Shown here in pieces: positions 36,510 through 45,126 of a DNA stretch of 64,000 nucleotides. A program made the translations under genes and the position numbers. The stretch is from positions 818,076-882,075 of the forward strand of contig NZ_JAHRWL010000002.1 of assembly GCF_019104745.1 (NCBI RefSeq), read 5' to 3'. The notes beneath the pieces were generated by a model, which was not told where the DNA came from, did no database searches, and worked only from the letters and a program-made list of their open reading frames with translations. The stretch comes from Thalassococcus arenae. GTDB taxonomy: Bacteria; Pseudomonadota; Alphaproteobacteria; Rhodobacterales; Rhodobacteraceae. Numbering within the stretch: position 1 is the first letter of the stretch; every line of letters begins with the position of its first letter.

Positions 36510-37187
36510 CTACTTCGCCCAATGTATCTTGGCGCCGTCCAGCACCGCGTTGATCGGCGCATCTTCCGGCGCCTTGCCGCGCGCCGCTTCCAGCGCCTGC
36601 CGCTTTTCCTCGCCGAAGATCAGCACGTGCTTGCGCAGCGCGCCGTCCAGCACCGGCGCCGTCAGCGTCAACCGCGGCTCGGGCGCGCCCGGTGCCCGCA
36701 TCGGCAGCAGGATCGGCGCACGGGCCGACAACCCCTCGGCCAGCCGGTCGGCGCCCGGAAACAGCGACGCGGTGTGCATGTCCGCGCCCATGCCCAGCAA
36801 CAGCACGGCGATCGGCAGTTCGGTCTCGATCCGCGCCGCCAGGGTCTCGGCAGCCGCGTCGCAATCCTGGCCTTCTGCCCAAAGCGGCAACAGCTGCGCC
36901 GCCGCGGCACGATCGACCAGCAGCCGTTCCCGCAACAGCCGCGTGTTGGAGCGTTCGTGATCCGGGGCCACCCAGCGTTCGTCGGTCAGCAGCACGTCGA
37001 CCCGGCTCCAGTCCAGGTCGGCGGCGCAAAGATCGTCGAAGACCGGCCCAGGCGAGGTGCCGCCGGGGACCGCCAGCACCGCACGGTCTTCGTGGGCGAG
37101 CGCCTCGCGCAGGTCGCCGGCCAGCTGATTGGCCAGGTCGATGGCCAGCATGTCGCGGTCGGGGTATTCCAGAAAGGTATAGCTCAT
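36510..37187 (-). CDS. pgl: 6-Phosphogluconolactonase (DevB type)
   Basis: The 225-residue protein hydrolyses 6-phosphogluconolactone. It shows [37 protein letters not shown] and [17 protein letters not shown], the standard motifs of this family. The ATG at 37187 overlaps the zwf stop (ATGA), so the two enzymes catalysing consecutive steps are translationally coupled. Confidence 0.96.
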   Translation of the reverse strand: MSYTFLEYPDRDMLAIDLANQLAGDLREALAHEDRAVLAVPGGTSPGPVFDDLCAADLDWSRVDVLLTDERWVAPDHERSNTRLLRERLLVDRAAAAQLLPLWAEGQDCDAAAETLAARIETELPIAVLLLGMGADMHTASLFPGADRLAEGLSARAPILLPMRAPGAPEPRLTLTAPVLDGALRKHVLIFGEEKRQALEAARGKAPEDAPINAVLDGAKIHWAK

Positions 37188-38662
37188 GCCCGGATATCCC
37201 GCCATTTGCGCCCGTCGCGATGCATCAGCATCAGCGCGTCTTCGGGCCCGGACGACCCGCTTTCATAGGGTTTCGGCACCTCGCCGCGTTTCTGCCAGCC
37301 GGCGATGATCGGATCGGTCCAGGCCCAGGCGGCCTCGACCTCGTCGCCGCGCATGAACAGCGTCTGGTTGCCGCGGATCACGTCCATGATCAGCCGTTCA
37401 TAGGCATCGGGCACATCCGCCGCTTCGGGGCCAAGCGCCTTGGCAAAGGTCATGTCCAGCGGCACGTCCACCAGGCGCATGCCCCCCGGCCCGGGTTCCT
37501 TGATGGTCACGTCCAGCGTCATGCCCTCGTTGGGCTGCAGCCGGATCGCCAGCACGTTGCGGTGCCGCCCGGATTCGGCGCCGAAGATCGAATGCGGCGC
37601 GTCCTTGAACACCACCACGATTTCCGATGTCCGCGCCCGCAGCCGCTTGCCGGTGCGCAGGTAGAACGGCGTGCCCGCCCACCGCCAGTTCGACACGTGG
37701 CACTTGAGCGCGACAAAGCTTTCGGTGGTCGAACGCGGGTTCTCGGCATGCTCGCGATAGCCGCCGTCGCCCGCGCTGGCCTCGTACTGGCCGCGCACGA
37801 TGTGATGCGGGTCGACCGGATCGAGCGCGCGGATCACCTTGAGCTTTTCGTCGCGCACCGCGTCCGGTTCGAATCGCGCCGGTGGTTCCATCGCGATCAG
37901 GCACAACAGCTGCATCAGGTGGTTCTGCACCATGTCCCGCATCGCGCCCGACTTGTCGTAATAGCTGCCGCGCCCGCCGACGCCCACGGTTTCGGCCACG
38001 GTGATCTGGATGTGGTCGACATATTGCGCGTTCCACAACGGTTCGAACAGCATGTTGCCGAAGCGGACCGCCATCAGGTTCTGCACCGTTTCCTTGCCCA
38101 GGTAATGGTCGATCCGGTAGATCTGGTGTTCGTCGAAATGCCGCGCCAGCGTGGCGTTCAGCGCCTGCGCCGTGGCCAGATCGTTGCCAAAGGGTTTCTC
38201 GACCACGATCCGGCTTGCCGGCGTGGCCAGGCCGAAGGATTGCAGCCGTTCCGCGATATCGCCGAACAGGCTGGGCGCGACCGAGAAATAGAAGGCCCGC
38301 ACCGCGTCATCCCGCAACCGTCCTTTCAGATCGGCCCAGCCGCCCTCGCCCTTGGCATCCACCGCGACATAACCGACCCGCGCCAGAAAGGCGTCCAGCG
38401 TGCCGTCCTCGCAGGCCCGGCCACCGCCGAATTCGCGGATCGCCTCGGCGACCATCTCGCGATAGCCGGCATCGTCCATGTCGGACCGCGCGGCGCCGAC
38501 GATCTGCGCCGTCTCGGGCATCTGGCCCGAACAATAACGCCGGAACAATCCGGGCAGGATCTTGCGGCGGGCCAGGTCTCCGGTGCCACCGAAGATCACC
38601 AGGTCGAACGGGTCGACAGGGATGACTCGCGACACCATCTCGGGCATGGATCGGGCTTCCAT
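37184..38662 (-). CDS. zwf: Glucose-6-phosphate 1-dehydrogenase
   Basis: The 492-residue protein oxidises glucose-6-phosphate with NAD(P). It has the Rossmann motif VIFGGTGDLARRKILPGL and the active-site signature RIDHYLGKETVQNL. It is the first gene of the operon; AAGGAAG lies 6 bases before the ATG. A 14-base perfect palindrome 33 bases upstream is a likely LacI-family operator for the whole operon. Confidence 0.97.
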   Translation of the reverse strand: MEARSMPEMVSRVIPVDPFDLVIFGGTGDLARRKILPGLFRRYCSGQMPETAQIVGAARSDMDDAGYREMVAEAIREFGGGRACEDGTLDAFLARVGYVAVDAKGEGGWADLKGRLRDDAVRAFYFSVAPSLFGDIAERLQSFGLATPASRIVVEKPFGNDLATAQALNATLARHFDEHQIYRIDHYLGKETVQNLMAVRFGNMLFEPLWNAQYVDHIQITVAETVGVGGRGSYYDKSGAMRDMVQNHLMQLLCLIAMEPPARFEPDAVRDEKLKVIRALDPVDPHHIVRGQYEASAGDGGYREHAENPRSTTESFVALKCHVSNWRWAGTPFYLRTGKRLRARTSEIVVVFKDAPHSIFGAESGRHRNVLAIRLQPNEGMTLDVTIKEPGPGGMRLVDVPLDMTFAKALGPEAADVPDAYERLIMDVIRGNQTLFMRGDEVEAAWAWTDPIIAGWQKRGEVPKPYESGSSGPEDALMLMHRDGRKWRDIRA

Positions 38663-38694
38663 TCGGAACTTCCTTTGCTTGCGGTCTAAGCCGG

Positions 38695-38708
38695 CGTTAG
38701 CGCTAACG
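38695..38708 (-). promoter_or_regulatory. Palindromic operator upstream of zwf
   Basis: CGTTAGCGCTAACG is a perfect 14-base palindrome with a central CG-containing GCGC, the form typical of LacI-family repressor sites. It lies 33 bases upstream of the zwf start codon. No LacI gene is in the window, so the regulator is unknown. Confidence 0.75.
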
Positions 38709-38845
38709 CGACCCTCCTAGCGCAGGTTTTGCGCCGAGTCTAACACCTTCATGTCGCTTCACAATGGTGTCAGCCGAAAATCGCGGTCTGGCCAGAGCCT
38801 GGACAAGCCTCTAAGCCATTGAGTCGAAACAGGAGCGCGCAAAAC

Positions 38846-39793
38846 ATGAAAGACATCGCACCGGCCAAACCGGGCAAGTTCGAGGATCCGCACGTCACCG
38901 CCAAGGGCGAGATGCGCGCGCATGTGCGCCTGACCGACCCGCAGACCCTGTGGTTCAACACCGGTACGCTTTGCAACATCACCTGCGCGCATTGCTACAT
39001 CGAAAGCTCGCCCTCGAACGACCGGCTGGTCTACCTGACCGCGGCCGAGGTCGAGGATTACCTCGATCAGCTCGAAGCCCGGAACTGGGGTGTGTCCGAG
39101 ATCGGCTTCACTGGCGGCGAGCCGTTCATGAACCCCGACACGATCGCCATGGCCCGCGCCAGCCTCGCCCGCGGCTATCGCGTTCTAATCCTGACCAACG
39201 CCATGCGCCCGATGATGCGCAGATCGGTGCGCGCCGGGCTGCAGGCGCTGCAGGCCGATTTCGGAAACCGGCTGACCCTGCGGATCTCGGTCGATCATCA
39301 CGGCGCCGAATTTCACGATCTCGAACGCGGCGCCGGCACGTTCGAAAAAACGCTCGCCGGCATGCGGTGGTTGCGCGATGCAGGCATCCGCATGGCCGTC
39401 GCCGGTCGCACCACCTGGGGCGAGACCGAAGCACAGGCCCGCGCCGGATACGCCGCGCTCTATGCCGCCGAAGGCTTTGCCATCGATGCCCACGATCCCG
39501 GCGAAACCGTGCTGTTTCCCGAAATGGACGAAACCGCCGACGTGCCCGAAATCACCACCGCCTGCTGGGGCATCCTGAACAAGTCGCCCGCCGACGTGAT
39601 GTGCGCGTCATCGCGCATGGTGGTGAAACGCAAGGGCGCGGCGACACCGTCGGTGGTGGCCTGCACCCTGCTGCCCTACGACCGGCAATTCGAACTGGGC
39701 ACCACCCTGGCCGAGGCCGAGGGCGCGGTCGCGCTCAACCATCCCCATTGCGCCAAGTTCTGCGTTCTGGGCGGCGCCAGCTGCTCGGCCTGA
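38846..39793 (+). CDS. Radical SAM protein of unknown substrate
   Basis: The 315-residue protein has the radical SAM motif Cys43-x3-Cys47-x2-Cys50 in TLCNITCAHCYIESS, then EIGFTGGEPFMNPD, which binds SAM. The C-terminal CAKFCVLGGASCSA provides extra cysteines that may ligate an auxiliary cluster, and there are further cysteines at TTACWG and VACTLL. SPASM-like proteins with this design modify peptides or small molecules. No short precursor peptide gene is evident nearby. AGGAGCGCGC precedes the ATG; an upstream TTG is the alternative start. A double-hairpin element follows the stop. Confidence 0.82.
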   Translation: MKDIAPAKPGKFEDPHVTAKGEMRAHVRLTDPQTLWFNTGTLCNITCAHCYIESSPSNDRLVYLTAAEVEDYLDQLEARNWGVSEIGFTGGEPFMNPDTIAMARASLARGYRVLILTNAMRPMMRRSVRAGLQALQADFGNRLTLRISVDHHGAEFHDLERGAGTFEKTLAGMRWLRDAGIRMAVAGRTTWGETEAQARAGYAALYAAEGFAIDAHDPGETVLFPEMDETADVPEITTACWGILNKSPADVMCASSRMVVKRKGAATPSVVACTLLPYDRQFELGTTLAEAEGAVALNHPHCAKFCVLGGASCSA

Positions 39794-39803
39794 GCGCGGG
39801 CAT

Positions 39804-39847
39804 CAAATTCCACAGGTGGAATTTGCAAATTTCTGTCGAGAAATTTG
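39804..39847. repeat. Tandem double-hairpin element, copy 2
   Basis: Two adjacent 22-base inverted repeats: arms CAAATTCCAC / GTGGAATTTG with loop AG (39804-39825), and arms CAAATTTCT / AGAAATTTG around GTCG (39826-39847). It starts 11 bases after the radical SAM stop codon. The layout matches copy 1 at 10869-10912 base for base in length. Confidence 0.85.
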
Positions 39848-39940
39848 TCTCCGGCGACAAGGTGCCGCCGGCCGCATGGCGCCTTGCGCTGAACGGCCAC
39901 CCGTGCGACCTGTGACCAGCAGCCCAGCCGGAGCAACCGA

Positions 39941-40882
39941 ATGCCCCCCCGCAAGATCATCATCGACACCGATCCGGGACAGGACGATGCCGTGGCGATC
40001 CTGCTGGCGCTGGCCTCGCCGGACGAGATCGAAGTGCTGGGCATCACCGCCGTCGCCGGCAACGTGCCGCTGCCCCTGACCGCCCGCAACGCGCGCATCG
40101 TCTGCGAACTGGCCTGCCGCACCGACCTGCCCGTCTTCGCCGGTTGCGACGCACCGCTGAAGCGCAAGCTGGTCACCGCCGAACACGTGCATGGCCGCAC
40201 CGGGCTCGACGGGCCCGACCTGCCCGAACCGGTGATGCCGCTGCAAGACGCCCATGCCGTCGATTTCCTGATCGACACGCTGCGCCGCGAACCCGCCGGC
40301 AGCGTGACGCTCTGTCCGCTGGGCCCGCTGACCAACATCGCCACCGCGCTTACCCGCGCGCCCGACATCGCCCCCCGCATCGCCGAGATCGTGCTCATGG
40401 GCGGCGCGTATTTCGAGGTGGGCAACATCACGCCCGCCGCCGAGTTCAACATCTATGTCGATCCCGAAGCGGCTGAAATCGTGTTCGGATCCGGCGCTCC
40501 GCTGACCGTCATGCCGCTTGACGTGACTCACAAGGCGCTGGTGACCAAGCCGCGCAACGACGCCTTTCGCGCCATCGGTTCGCCGGTCGGCATCGCCGTG
40601 GCGCTGATGAGCGATTTCTTCGAACGCTTCGACAAGGAGAAATACGGCTCGGAAGGCGCGCCGCTGCACGACCCGTGCGTCACCGCCTACCTGCTCCGTC
40701 CCGATCTGTTCACCGGCCGACACATCAATGTCGAGATCGAAACCGGTTCGGAACTGACCCGCGGCATGACCGTGGCCGACTGGTGGCGCGTCACCAAACG
40801 GCCGGCGAATGCCACGTTCATGGGCGACATAGACGCCGACGGGTTCTTTTCCCTGCTTCAGCAAAGACTGGCAAGACTATGA
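39941..40882 (+). CDS. Nucleoside hydrolase
   Basis: The 313-residue protein has the calcium-binding DTDPGQDDAVAILLAL motif of inosine-uridine nucleoside hydrolases, plus GNVPLPLTARNA and AEFNIYVDPEAA. Such enzymes split the N-glycosidic bond of ribonucleosides in salvage. Preference for purine or pyrimidine cannot be read. GGAGCAACCG precedes the ATG. Its stop overlaps the GNAT gene start (ATGA). Confidence 0.93.
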   Translation: MPPRKIIIDTDPGQDDAVAILLALASPDEIEVLGITAVAGNVPLPLTARNARIVCELACRTDLPVFAGCDAPLKRKLVTAEHVHGRTGLDGPDLPEPVMPLQDAHAVDFLIDTLRREPAGSVTLCPLGPLTNIATALTRAPDIAPRIAEIVLMGGAYFEVGNITPAAEFNIYVDPEAAEIVFGSGAPLTVMPLDVTHKALVTKPRNDAFRAIGSPVGIAVALMSDFFERFDKEKYGSEGAPLHDPCVTAYLLRPDLFTGRHINVEIETGSELTRGMTVADWWRVTKRPANATFMGDIDADGFFSLLQQRLARL

Positions 40883-41325
40883 AATCGCTGCACCTTGCCA
40901 TCCCCGAAGATGCCGAGAAACTGCTGCCCCTCGTTGCGGCCTTCCATGCCGAGATGGGCTTTGACACCGATGGCGAACACCAGAACGCCGCCGTCATGCC
41001 GCTGCTCGAGGGCTCGCCCCACGGCGCGATCTGGCTGATCGGGCCGCGCCGCGCACCGGTCGGCTACATCTGCATCACGTTCGGCTGGTCTCTGGAATAT
41101 GGCGGGCTCGACGGCATCGTCGACGAGCTTTACATCCGGCCCGCCGTGCGCCGCCGGGGCATGGGCGGCGAGGCGCTCAACGGGATGTGCCAGGCGCTCA
41201 GGGGCAGCGGCGTCAAGGCACTCCATCTCGAGGTCGACACCGCCAACGAACCGATCCGGCACATGTATCGCAAGGCGCGTTTTTCGGAACGTGATGGCTA
41301 TTGCCTGATGTCGCGTGTGCTCTGA
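40879..41325 (+). CDS. GNAT family N-acetyltransferase
   Basis: The 148-residue protein has the acetyl-CoA-binding motif A, IRPAVRRRGMGGEALNGM, and motif B, HLEVDTANEPIRHMYRKARF. The acceptor is unknown. It is translationally coupled to the nucleoside hydrolase by a 4-base overlap. Confidence 0.87.
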   Translation: MKSLHLAIPEDAEKLLPLVAAFHAEMGFDTDGEHQNAAVMPLLEGSPHGAIWLIGPRRAPVGYICITFGWSLEYGGLDGIVDELYIRPAVRRRGMGGEALNGMCQALRGSGVKALHLEVDTANEPIRHMYRKARFSERDGYCLMSRVL

Positions 41326-41391
41326 CGTCAGCAATCCGTCCCGAAACCGGACAGAACAGGACGGTTTGCTCGCCGGCCGCAGCACGCCTAT

Positions 41392-42819
41392 ATGCAGACC
41401 ATGACCCTCGCGATCCCCTTCGACAACTCCTACGCGCGTCTGCCCGACGGCTTTTTCACGCGTCTCGCCCCGACCCCGGTCAGGGCACCCAGCCTGATCG
41501 CCTTCAACCGCGACCTGGCCGATCTTCTGGGCGTCGCCGGCGGTGATGACGAAACGCTCGCAAAAGTGTTTTCGGGCAATACCTTGCCGGACGGAGCGGA
41601 ACCTCTGGCCCAGCTTTATGCCGGCCACCAGTTCGGCCAGTTCAACCCGCAGCTGGGCGATGGCCGCGCCATCCTGCTGGGCGAGGTGGTGGGCCGTGAT
41701 GGCATCCGCCGCGACATCCAGCTCAAGGGGTCGGGCCCGACCCCCTATTCCCGCATGGGCGACGGCCGCGCCTGGCTTGGACCGGTACTCCGCGAATACG
41801 TGATTTCCGAGGCAATGCAAGCACTTGGCGTACCCACGACCCGCGCGCTCGCTGCCGTGCGCACCGGACAGGAGGTGATCCGCGAGGCACCGCTGCCCGG
41901 CGCGGTGCTGACCCGCGTCGCGCAAAGCCACATCCGCGTCGGCACCTTTCAGGTCTTCGCCGCCCGCGGCCAGGCCGACGCGCTGCGCACGCTGTTCGAC
42001 CACATCGTCGAGCGCCACTACCCCGACGTCAACACCGCCCTGGAACTGCTTGGCCGCGTTATGGAAAAGCAGGCCGACCTCGTGGCGCAGTGGCTCAGCC
42101 TCGGCTTTATCCACGGGGTGATGAACACCGACAATTGCACGCTGTCGGGCGAGACCATCGACTATGGCCCCTGCGCCTTCATGGATGCCTACGACCCGGA
42201 AACCGTGTTCAGTTCGATCGACCGGTTCGGGCGCTATGGCTACGCGGCGCAGGCCGACATCATCGTCTGGAACATGGCGCAACTGGCCAACGCGCTGTTG
42301 ATGCTGGAACCCGATCCCGAAGCCGCGTTGCCGGCTTATCAGACAGCGGTCGAGGGAATGCCTGAACTGGTGCGCGCTGCCTGGTTGAAGCGCTTTGCCG
42401 CCAAGATCGGCATCGCCGATCCGCGGGCCGACGATGCCCGCCTGATCGCCGATCTGCTGGGCCTGATGCAGGCCAACCAAGCCGATTTCACGAACACTTT
42501 CAGGGCTTTGACCGATGGCGGCGCGCGCGACCAGTTCACTGATCCCACCGCGTTCGACGGATGGGAGCGCGGATGGCGCGCCCGGATCGAAGGCCAAACC
42601 GATCCGGACGCATTGATGCGCTCGGTCAATCCCGCGATCATCCCGCGCAACCACCGGATCGAACAGATGATCGCCGCCGCGGTCCAGGGCGACGATGCGC
42701 CCTTCCACCGCCTGAACGCCGTGCTCGCCCATCCCTTCGACCCCGACCCTGCGTCGGACGATCTTCGCCGCCCGCCGCTGCCGACCGAAGCCGTGCAGGC
42801 CACCTTCTGCGGGACCTGA
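41392..42819 (+). CDS. selO: SelO/YdiU protein adenylyltransferase
   Basis: The 475-residue pseudokinase-fold enzyme transfers AMP to protein hydroxyls. It has the family segments LYAGHQFGQFNPQLGDGRA, LKGSGPTPYSRMGDGRA and GVMNTDNCTLSGETIDYGPC. It ends TFCGT, so the C-terminal cysteine replaces the selenocysteine found in some eukaryotic members. ATG codons at 41392 and 41401 are both possible. Two hairpins follow the stop. Confidence 0.95.
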   Translation: MQTMTLAIPFDNSYARLPDGFFTRLAPTPVRAPSLIAFNRDLADLLGVAGGDDETLAKVFSGNTLPDGAEPLAQLYAGHQFGQFNPQLGDGRAILLGEVVGRDGIRRDIQLKGSGPTPYSRMGDGRAWLGPVLREYVISEAMQALGVPTTRALAAVRTGQEVIREAPLPGAVLTRVAQSHIRVGTFQVFAARGQADALRTLFDHIVERHYPDVNTALELLGRVMEKQADLVAQWLSLGFIHGVMNTDNCTLSGETIDYGPCAFMDAYDPETVFSSIDRFGRYGYAAQADIIVWNMAQLANALLMLEPDPEAALPAYQTAVEGMPELVRAAWLKRFAAKIGIADPRADDARLIADLLGLMQANQADFTNTFRALTDGGARDQFTDPTAFDGWERGWRARIEGQTDPDALMRSVNPAIIPRNHRIEQMIAAAVQGDDAPFHRLNAVLAHPFDPDPASDDLRRPPLPTEAVQATFCGT

Positions 42820-42825
42820 CCGCAA

Positions 42826-42857
42826 GGGGGAAACCCCGCAGCAAAGCCCCGCTTTGC
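42826..42857 (+). terminator. Two tandem hairpins after selO
   Basis: GGGG-GAAA-CCCC (42826-42837) is followed by a perfect 7-bp stem GCAAAGC/GCTTTGC (42841-42857). No T-run follows. They begin 7 bases after the selO stop and likely form a terminator. Confidence 0.55.
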
Positions 42858-42914
42858 AGAGACGCCCGGTTCTGGCACTCTGCCCCCACCCGACAGGAAC
42901 AGAGGAGTATCGTC

Positions 42915-43778
42915 ATGGGTCTCATGGGCACGCTGGCCAAGGTCGCCATCGGATATGCCGCCGCGCGCGGCGTCGACAAGCTGGCCGGAGGTCAGGGACT
43001 GGGCGGCCTTCTGGGCGGCGGGGCACAGATCAAGGGAGAGAACCCGATGTCGGCGCAGCAGGCGCAGATGGGTCGGATGATGACCGGCGAAGCGCCCGCC
43101 GCCGCCGACAACCCGATGGCCGACATGATGAAGAAGATGCAGGAAGGCGGGCTTGGCGCGCTGATGGGCGGCGCCGGCGGCACCAATCCGCTGGCCGGCA
43201 TGATGGAGAAGATGCAGCAGGGCGGGTTCGACCTGTCGTCGATCATGGGCGGCGGTTCCAAATCCGAAGGCGCCTCGGGCGGGCTGCTGTCCGGTGCCGG
43301 GTCCGGCGCCGGTGCGGGGCTTGCGGGCTTGCTGGCGATGATGGGCGGCGCGGCAGCGGCACAGGGCAAGGGCGCCGGTGCGATGCTGGACGCGATGAAC
43401 ACCCGCGACACCGCGCCCGAAGCCGAACAGACCGCGGCGCTGATGCTGAGGGCGATGATCCAGGCCGCCAAGGCAGATGGCGGCATCGACGCGGCGGAAA
43501 AGGCTAAGATCCTCGAAACCGTGGGCGAGGATGCCGATGCCGACGACATCGCATTCGTCAACGCGCAGCTGGCCGCGCCGATCGATGTGGACGGTCTGGC
43601 CGCCGACACGCCCCAGGCACAGCGGATGCAGGTCTATGCCGCCTCGCTGATGACGATCCGCGTCGATACCGCCGCCGAAGCGCAGTATCTCGACGCGCTG
43701 GCCAAGGCGATGGGCCTCGACGAGACCACGGTCAACGCGCTGCACATGCAGATGGGGATGCAGCCGCTCTACAACTGA
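42915..43778 (+). CDS. DUF533 (TerB-like) tellurite-resistance-type protein
   Basis: The 287-residue protein has a Gly/Met/Ala-rich, low-complexity N-terminal half (KMQEGGLGALMGG, KMQQGGFDLSSIMGG) and a C-terminal DUF533/TerB-like helical domain with ALMLRAMIQAAKADGGIDAAEK. TerB-like domains bind metals through acidic residues and are found in stress or tellurite proteins; the function of DUF533 is not settled. The ATG at 42915 follows AGAGGAG. A long hairpin separates it from the Fur-family gene. Confidence 0.85.
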   Translation: MGLMGTLAKVAIGYAAARGVDKLAGGQGLGGLLGGGAQIKGENPMSAQQAQMGRMMTGEAPAAADNPMADMMKKMQEGGLGALMGGAGGTNPLAGMMEKMQQGGFDLSSIMGGGSKSEGASGGLLSGAGSGAGAGLAGLLAMMGGAAAAQGKGAGAMLDAMNTRDTAPEAEQTAALMLRAMIQAAKADGGIDAAEKAKILETVGEDADADDIAFVNAQLAAPIDVDGLAADTPQAQRMQVYAASLMTIRVDTAAEAQYLDALAKAMGLDETTVNALHMQMGMQPLYN

Positions 43779-43790
43779 CCCCTTGGCCCC

Positions 43791-43820
43791 GGTCCGGGCT
43801 TTTGGCAAAAGGTCCGGACC
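43791..43820 (+). other. Long hairpin between DUF533 gene and fur-family gene
   Basis: Arms GGTCCGG (43791-43797) and CCGGACC (43814-43820) extend inward into CTTTT (43799-43803) and AAAAG (43807-43811) around a GGC loop. It lies in the leader of the Fur-family gene just before its ribosome binding site and may be a terminator or affect translation. Confidence 0.6.
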
Positions 43821-43834
43821 AAGAGGGCCGCGAG

Positions 43835-44248
43835 ATGACCGACACGATCACCGAACGCTGCGAGGCCAAGGGCCTGCGGATGACCGGCCAGCGCCGGATC
43901 ATCGCGCAGGTGCTCGAGGACTCGACCGACCACCCGGATGTCGAAGAACTCTACACCCGTGCCTCGGCGCTCGATTCGGCGATTTCGATCGCCACGGTCT
44001 ACCGGACGGTGAAACTGTTCGAAGAGGCCGGCATCCTGGACCGGCTGGATTTCGGCGACGGACGGGCGCGATACGAAGACGCCGACCGCGACCACCACGA
44101 TCACCTGATCGATCTCAATTCCGGTGAAGTGATCGAATTCGTCGATCCCGAGATCGAGGCGCTGCAGGAACGGATCGCCGAAAAGCTCGGCTACCGCCTC
44201 AAGGGTCACAAGCTCGAGCTTTACGGCGTCCCGCTCAAGAAACGCTGA
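43835..44248 (+). CDS. Fur/Mur family metalloregulator
   Basis: The 137-residue protein has the Fur winged helix (ISIATVYRTVKLFEEAGIL, about 51-69) and the metal site region YEDADRDHHDHLID with His87, His88 and His90, plus His33 and His125. It lacks the CxxC pairs that bind structural zinc in E. coli Fur; its only cysteine is Cys9. In Rhodobacterales such proteins act as Fur/Mur, responding to iron or manganese. Which metal cannot be decided. An upstream TTG was rejected as start. Confidence 0.88.
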   Translation: MTDTITERCEAKGLRMTGQRRIIAQVLEDSTDHPDVEELYTRASALDSAISIATVYRTVKLFEEAGILDRLDFGDGRARYEDADRDHHDHLIDLNSGEVIEFVDPEIEALQERIAEKLGYRLKGHKLELYGVPLKKR

Positions 44249-44332
44249 GCTTTCTTCTGGCGCGCCCGGCAGCCGGCCATCGTGCCCAATCGTCCGTGCA
44301 TTGCCGAACGGGGTCGGCCCGCCACGGGCTTG

Positions 44333-44352
44333 CTTCCCCCGGAAGGGGGAAG
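44333..44352. terminator. Hairpin with GGAA loop between convergent genes
   Basis: A perfect 8-bp stem CTTCCCCC (44333-44340) and GGGGGAAG (44345-44352) closes a GGAA tetraloop. It sits between the convergent Fur-family and AlaX genes and could terminate both. Confidence 0.6.
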
Positions 44353-44412
44353 GCCAGGTTGGCGGCTGATGGCATCCTGAGCGCGGAACGCGCGCCGCCG
44401 GATCGGGCGGGC

Positions 44413-45126
44413 TCAGTCGAGCACGATGTTGACGCGGCGGTTCTGCTTGCCCTTGTTCTCGATCTTGCCCAGCCGGATGCGCCCGATTTCCGAAGTGCGC
44501 GCCACATGGGTGCCGCCGCAGGGCTGCAGGTCGACCTGACCCCCGCCCAGCCCGATCCGCACCAGCCGGATATGGCCGGCACCGCGGGGCGGCTGCACCG
44601 ACAGTGTCTTGACCAGGTCGGGATTGGCGTCCAGCTCGGCCTCGGTGATCCAGTCTTCGGTGACCGCGAGGTCACGGTCGACCAGGTCGTTCAGCGCGCG
44701 TTCCAGCGCGTCGCGGTCGGCGGGCGGCTCGGGCATGGCGAAATCCAGCCGGCCGGTCCCTGCCCCGATCTGCCCGCCGGTCACCGGCAGCGGGATCACG
44801 ACCGACAGAAGGTGCAGCGCAGTGTGCACGCGCATGTGCTTGTGCCGCCGTTCCCAGTCCAGCCGCTGGACCAGCGCGGTTCCAGGTGGCGGCAGGGCCG
44901 ATGGTTCGGCCGGAACCAGAACCGCGGCGCCGTCGGCATCCCTGACGGCCGTCGCGATGGACAGGCTGCGGCCGCCGAAGTCGATCCAGCCGCTATCGCC
45001 CGGCTGACCGCCGCCCTTGGGGTAGAACAGCACCTGGTCGACGACGATTCCGCCTTCGTCGGTCAGGCGGACCACCTCGGCGGGCGCGTCCCGCAGATAG
45101 GCGTCCTGCCGGAACAGTTCGGTCAT
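44413..45126 (-). CDS. Alanyl-tRNA editing protein (AlaX)
   Basis: The 237-residue protein is a free-standing editing domain that hydrolyses mischarged Ser- or Gly-tRNA-Ala. It has FYPKGGGQPGDSG, the zinc-binding HTALHLL and the CGGTHVARTSEIG motif. Length fits AlaX-M, which includes the N-terminal beta barrel. Its start overlaps the stop of the MscS gene (ATGA); it is the last gene of the trgA-trgB-cysK-mscS-alaX run. Confidence 0.93.
   Translation of the reverse strand: MTELFRQDAYLRDAPAEVVRLTDEGGIVVDQVLFYPKGGGQPGDSGWIDFGGRSLSIATAVRDADGAAVLVPAEPSALPPPGTALVQRLDWERRHKHMRVHTALHLLSVVIPLPVTGGQIGAGTGRLDFAMPEPPADRDALERALNDLVDRDLAVTEDWITEAELDANPDLVKTLSVQPPRGAGHIRLVRIGLGGGQVDLQPCGGTHVARTSEIGRIRLGKIENKGKQNRRVNIVLD

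Noticed and set aside
42780-42819. Selenocysteine at the SelO C-terminus
   Set aside because: The gene ends with a normal cysteine codon in FCGT and a regular stop. No TGA is read through.
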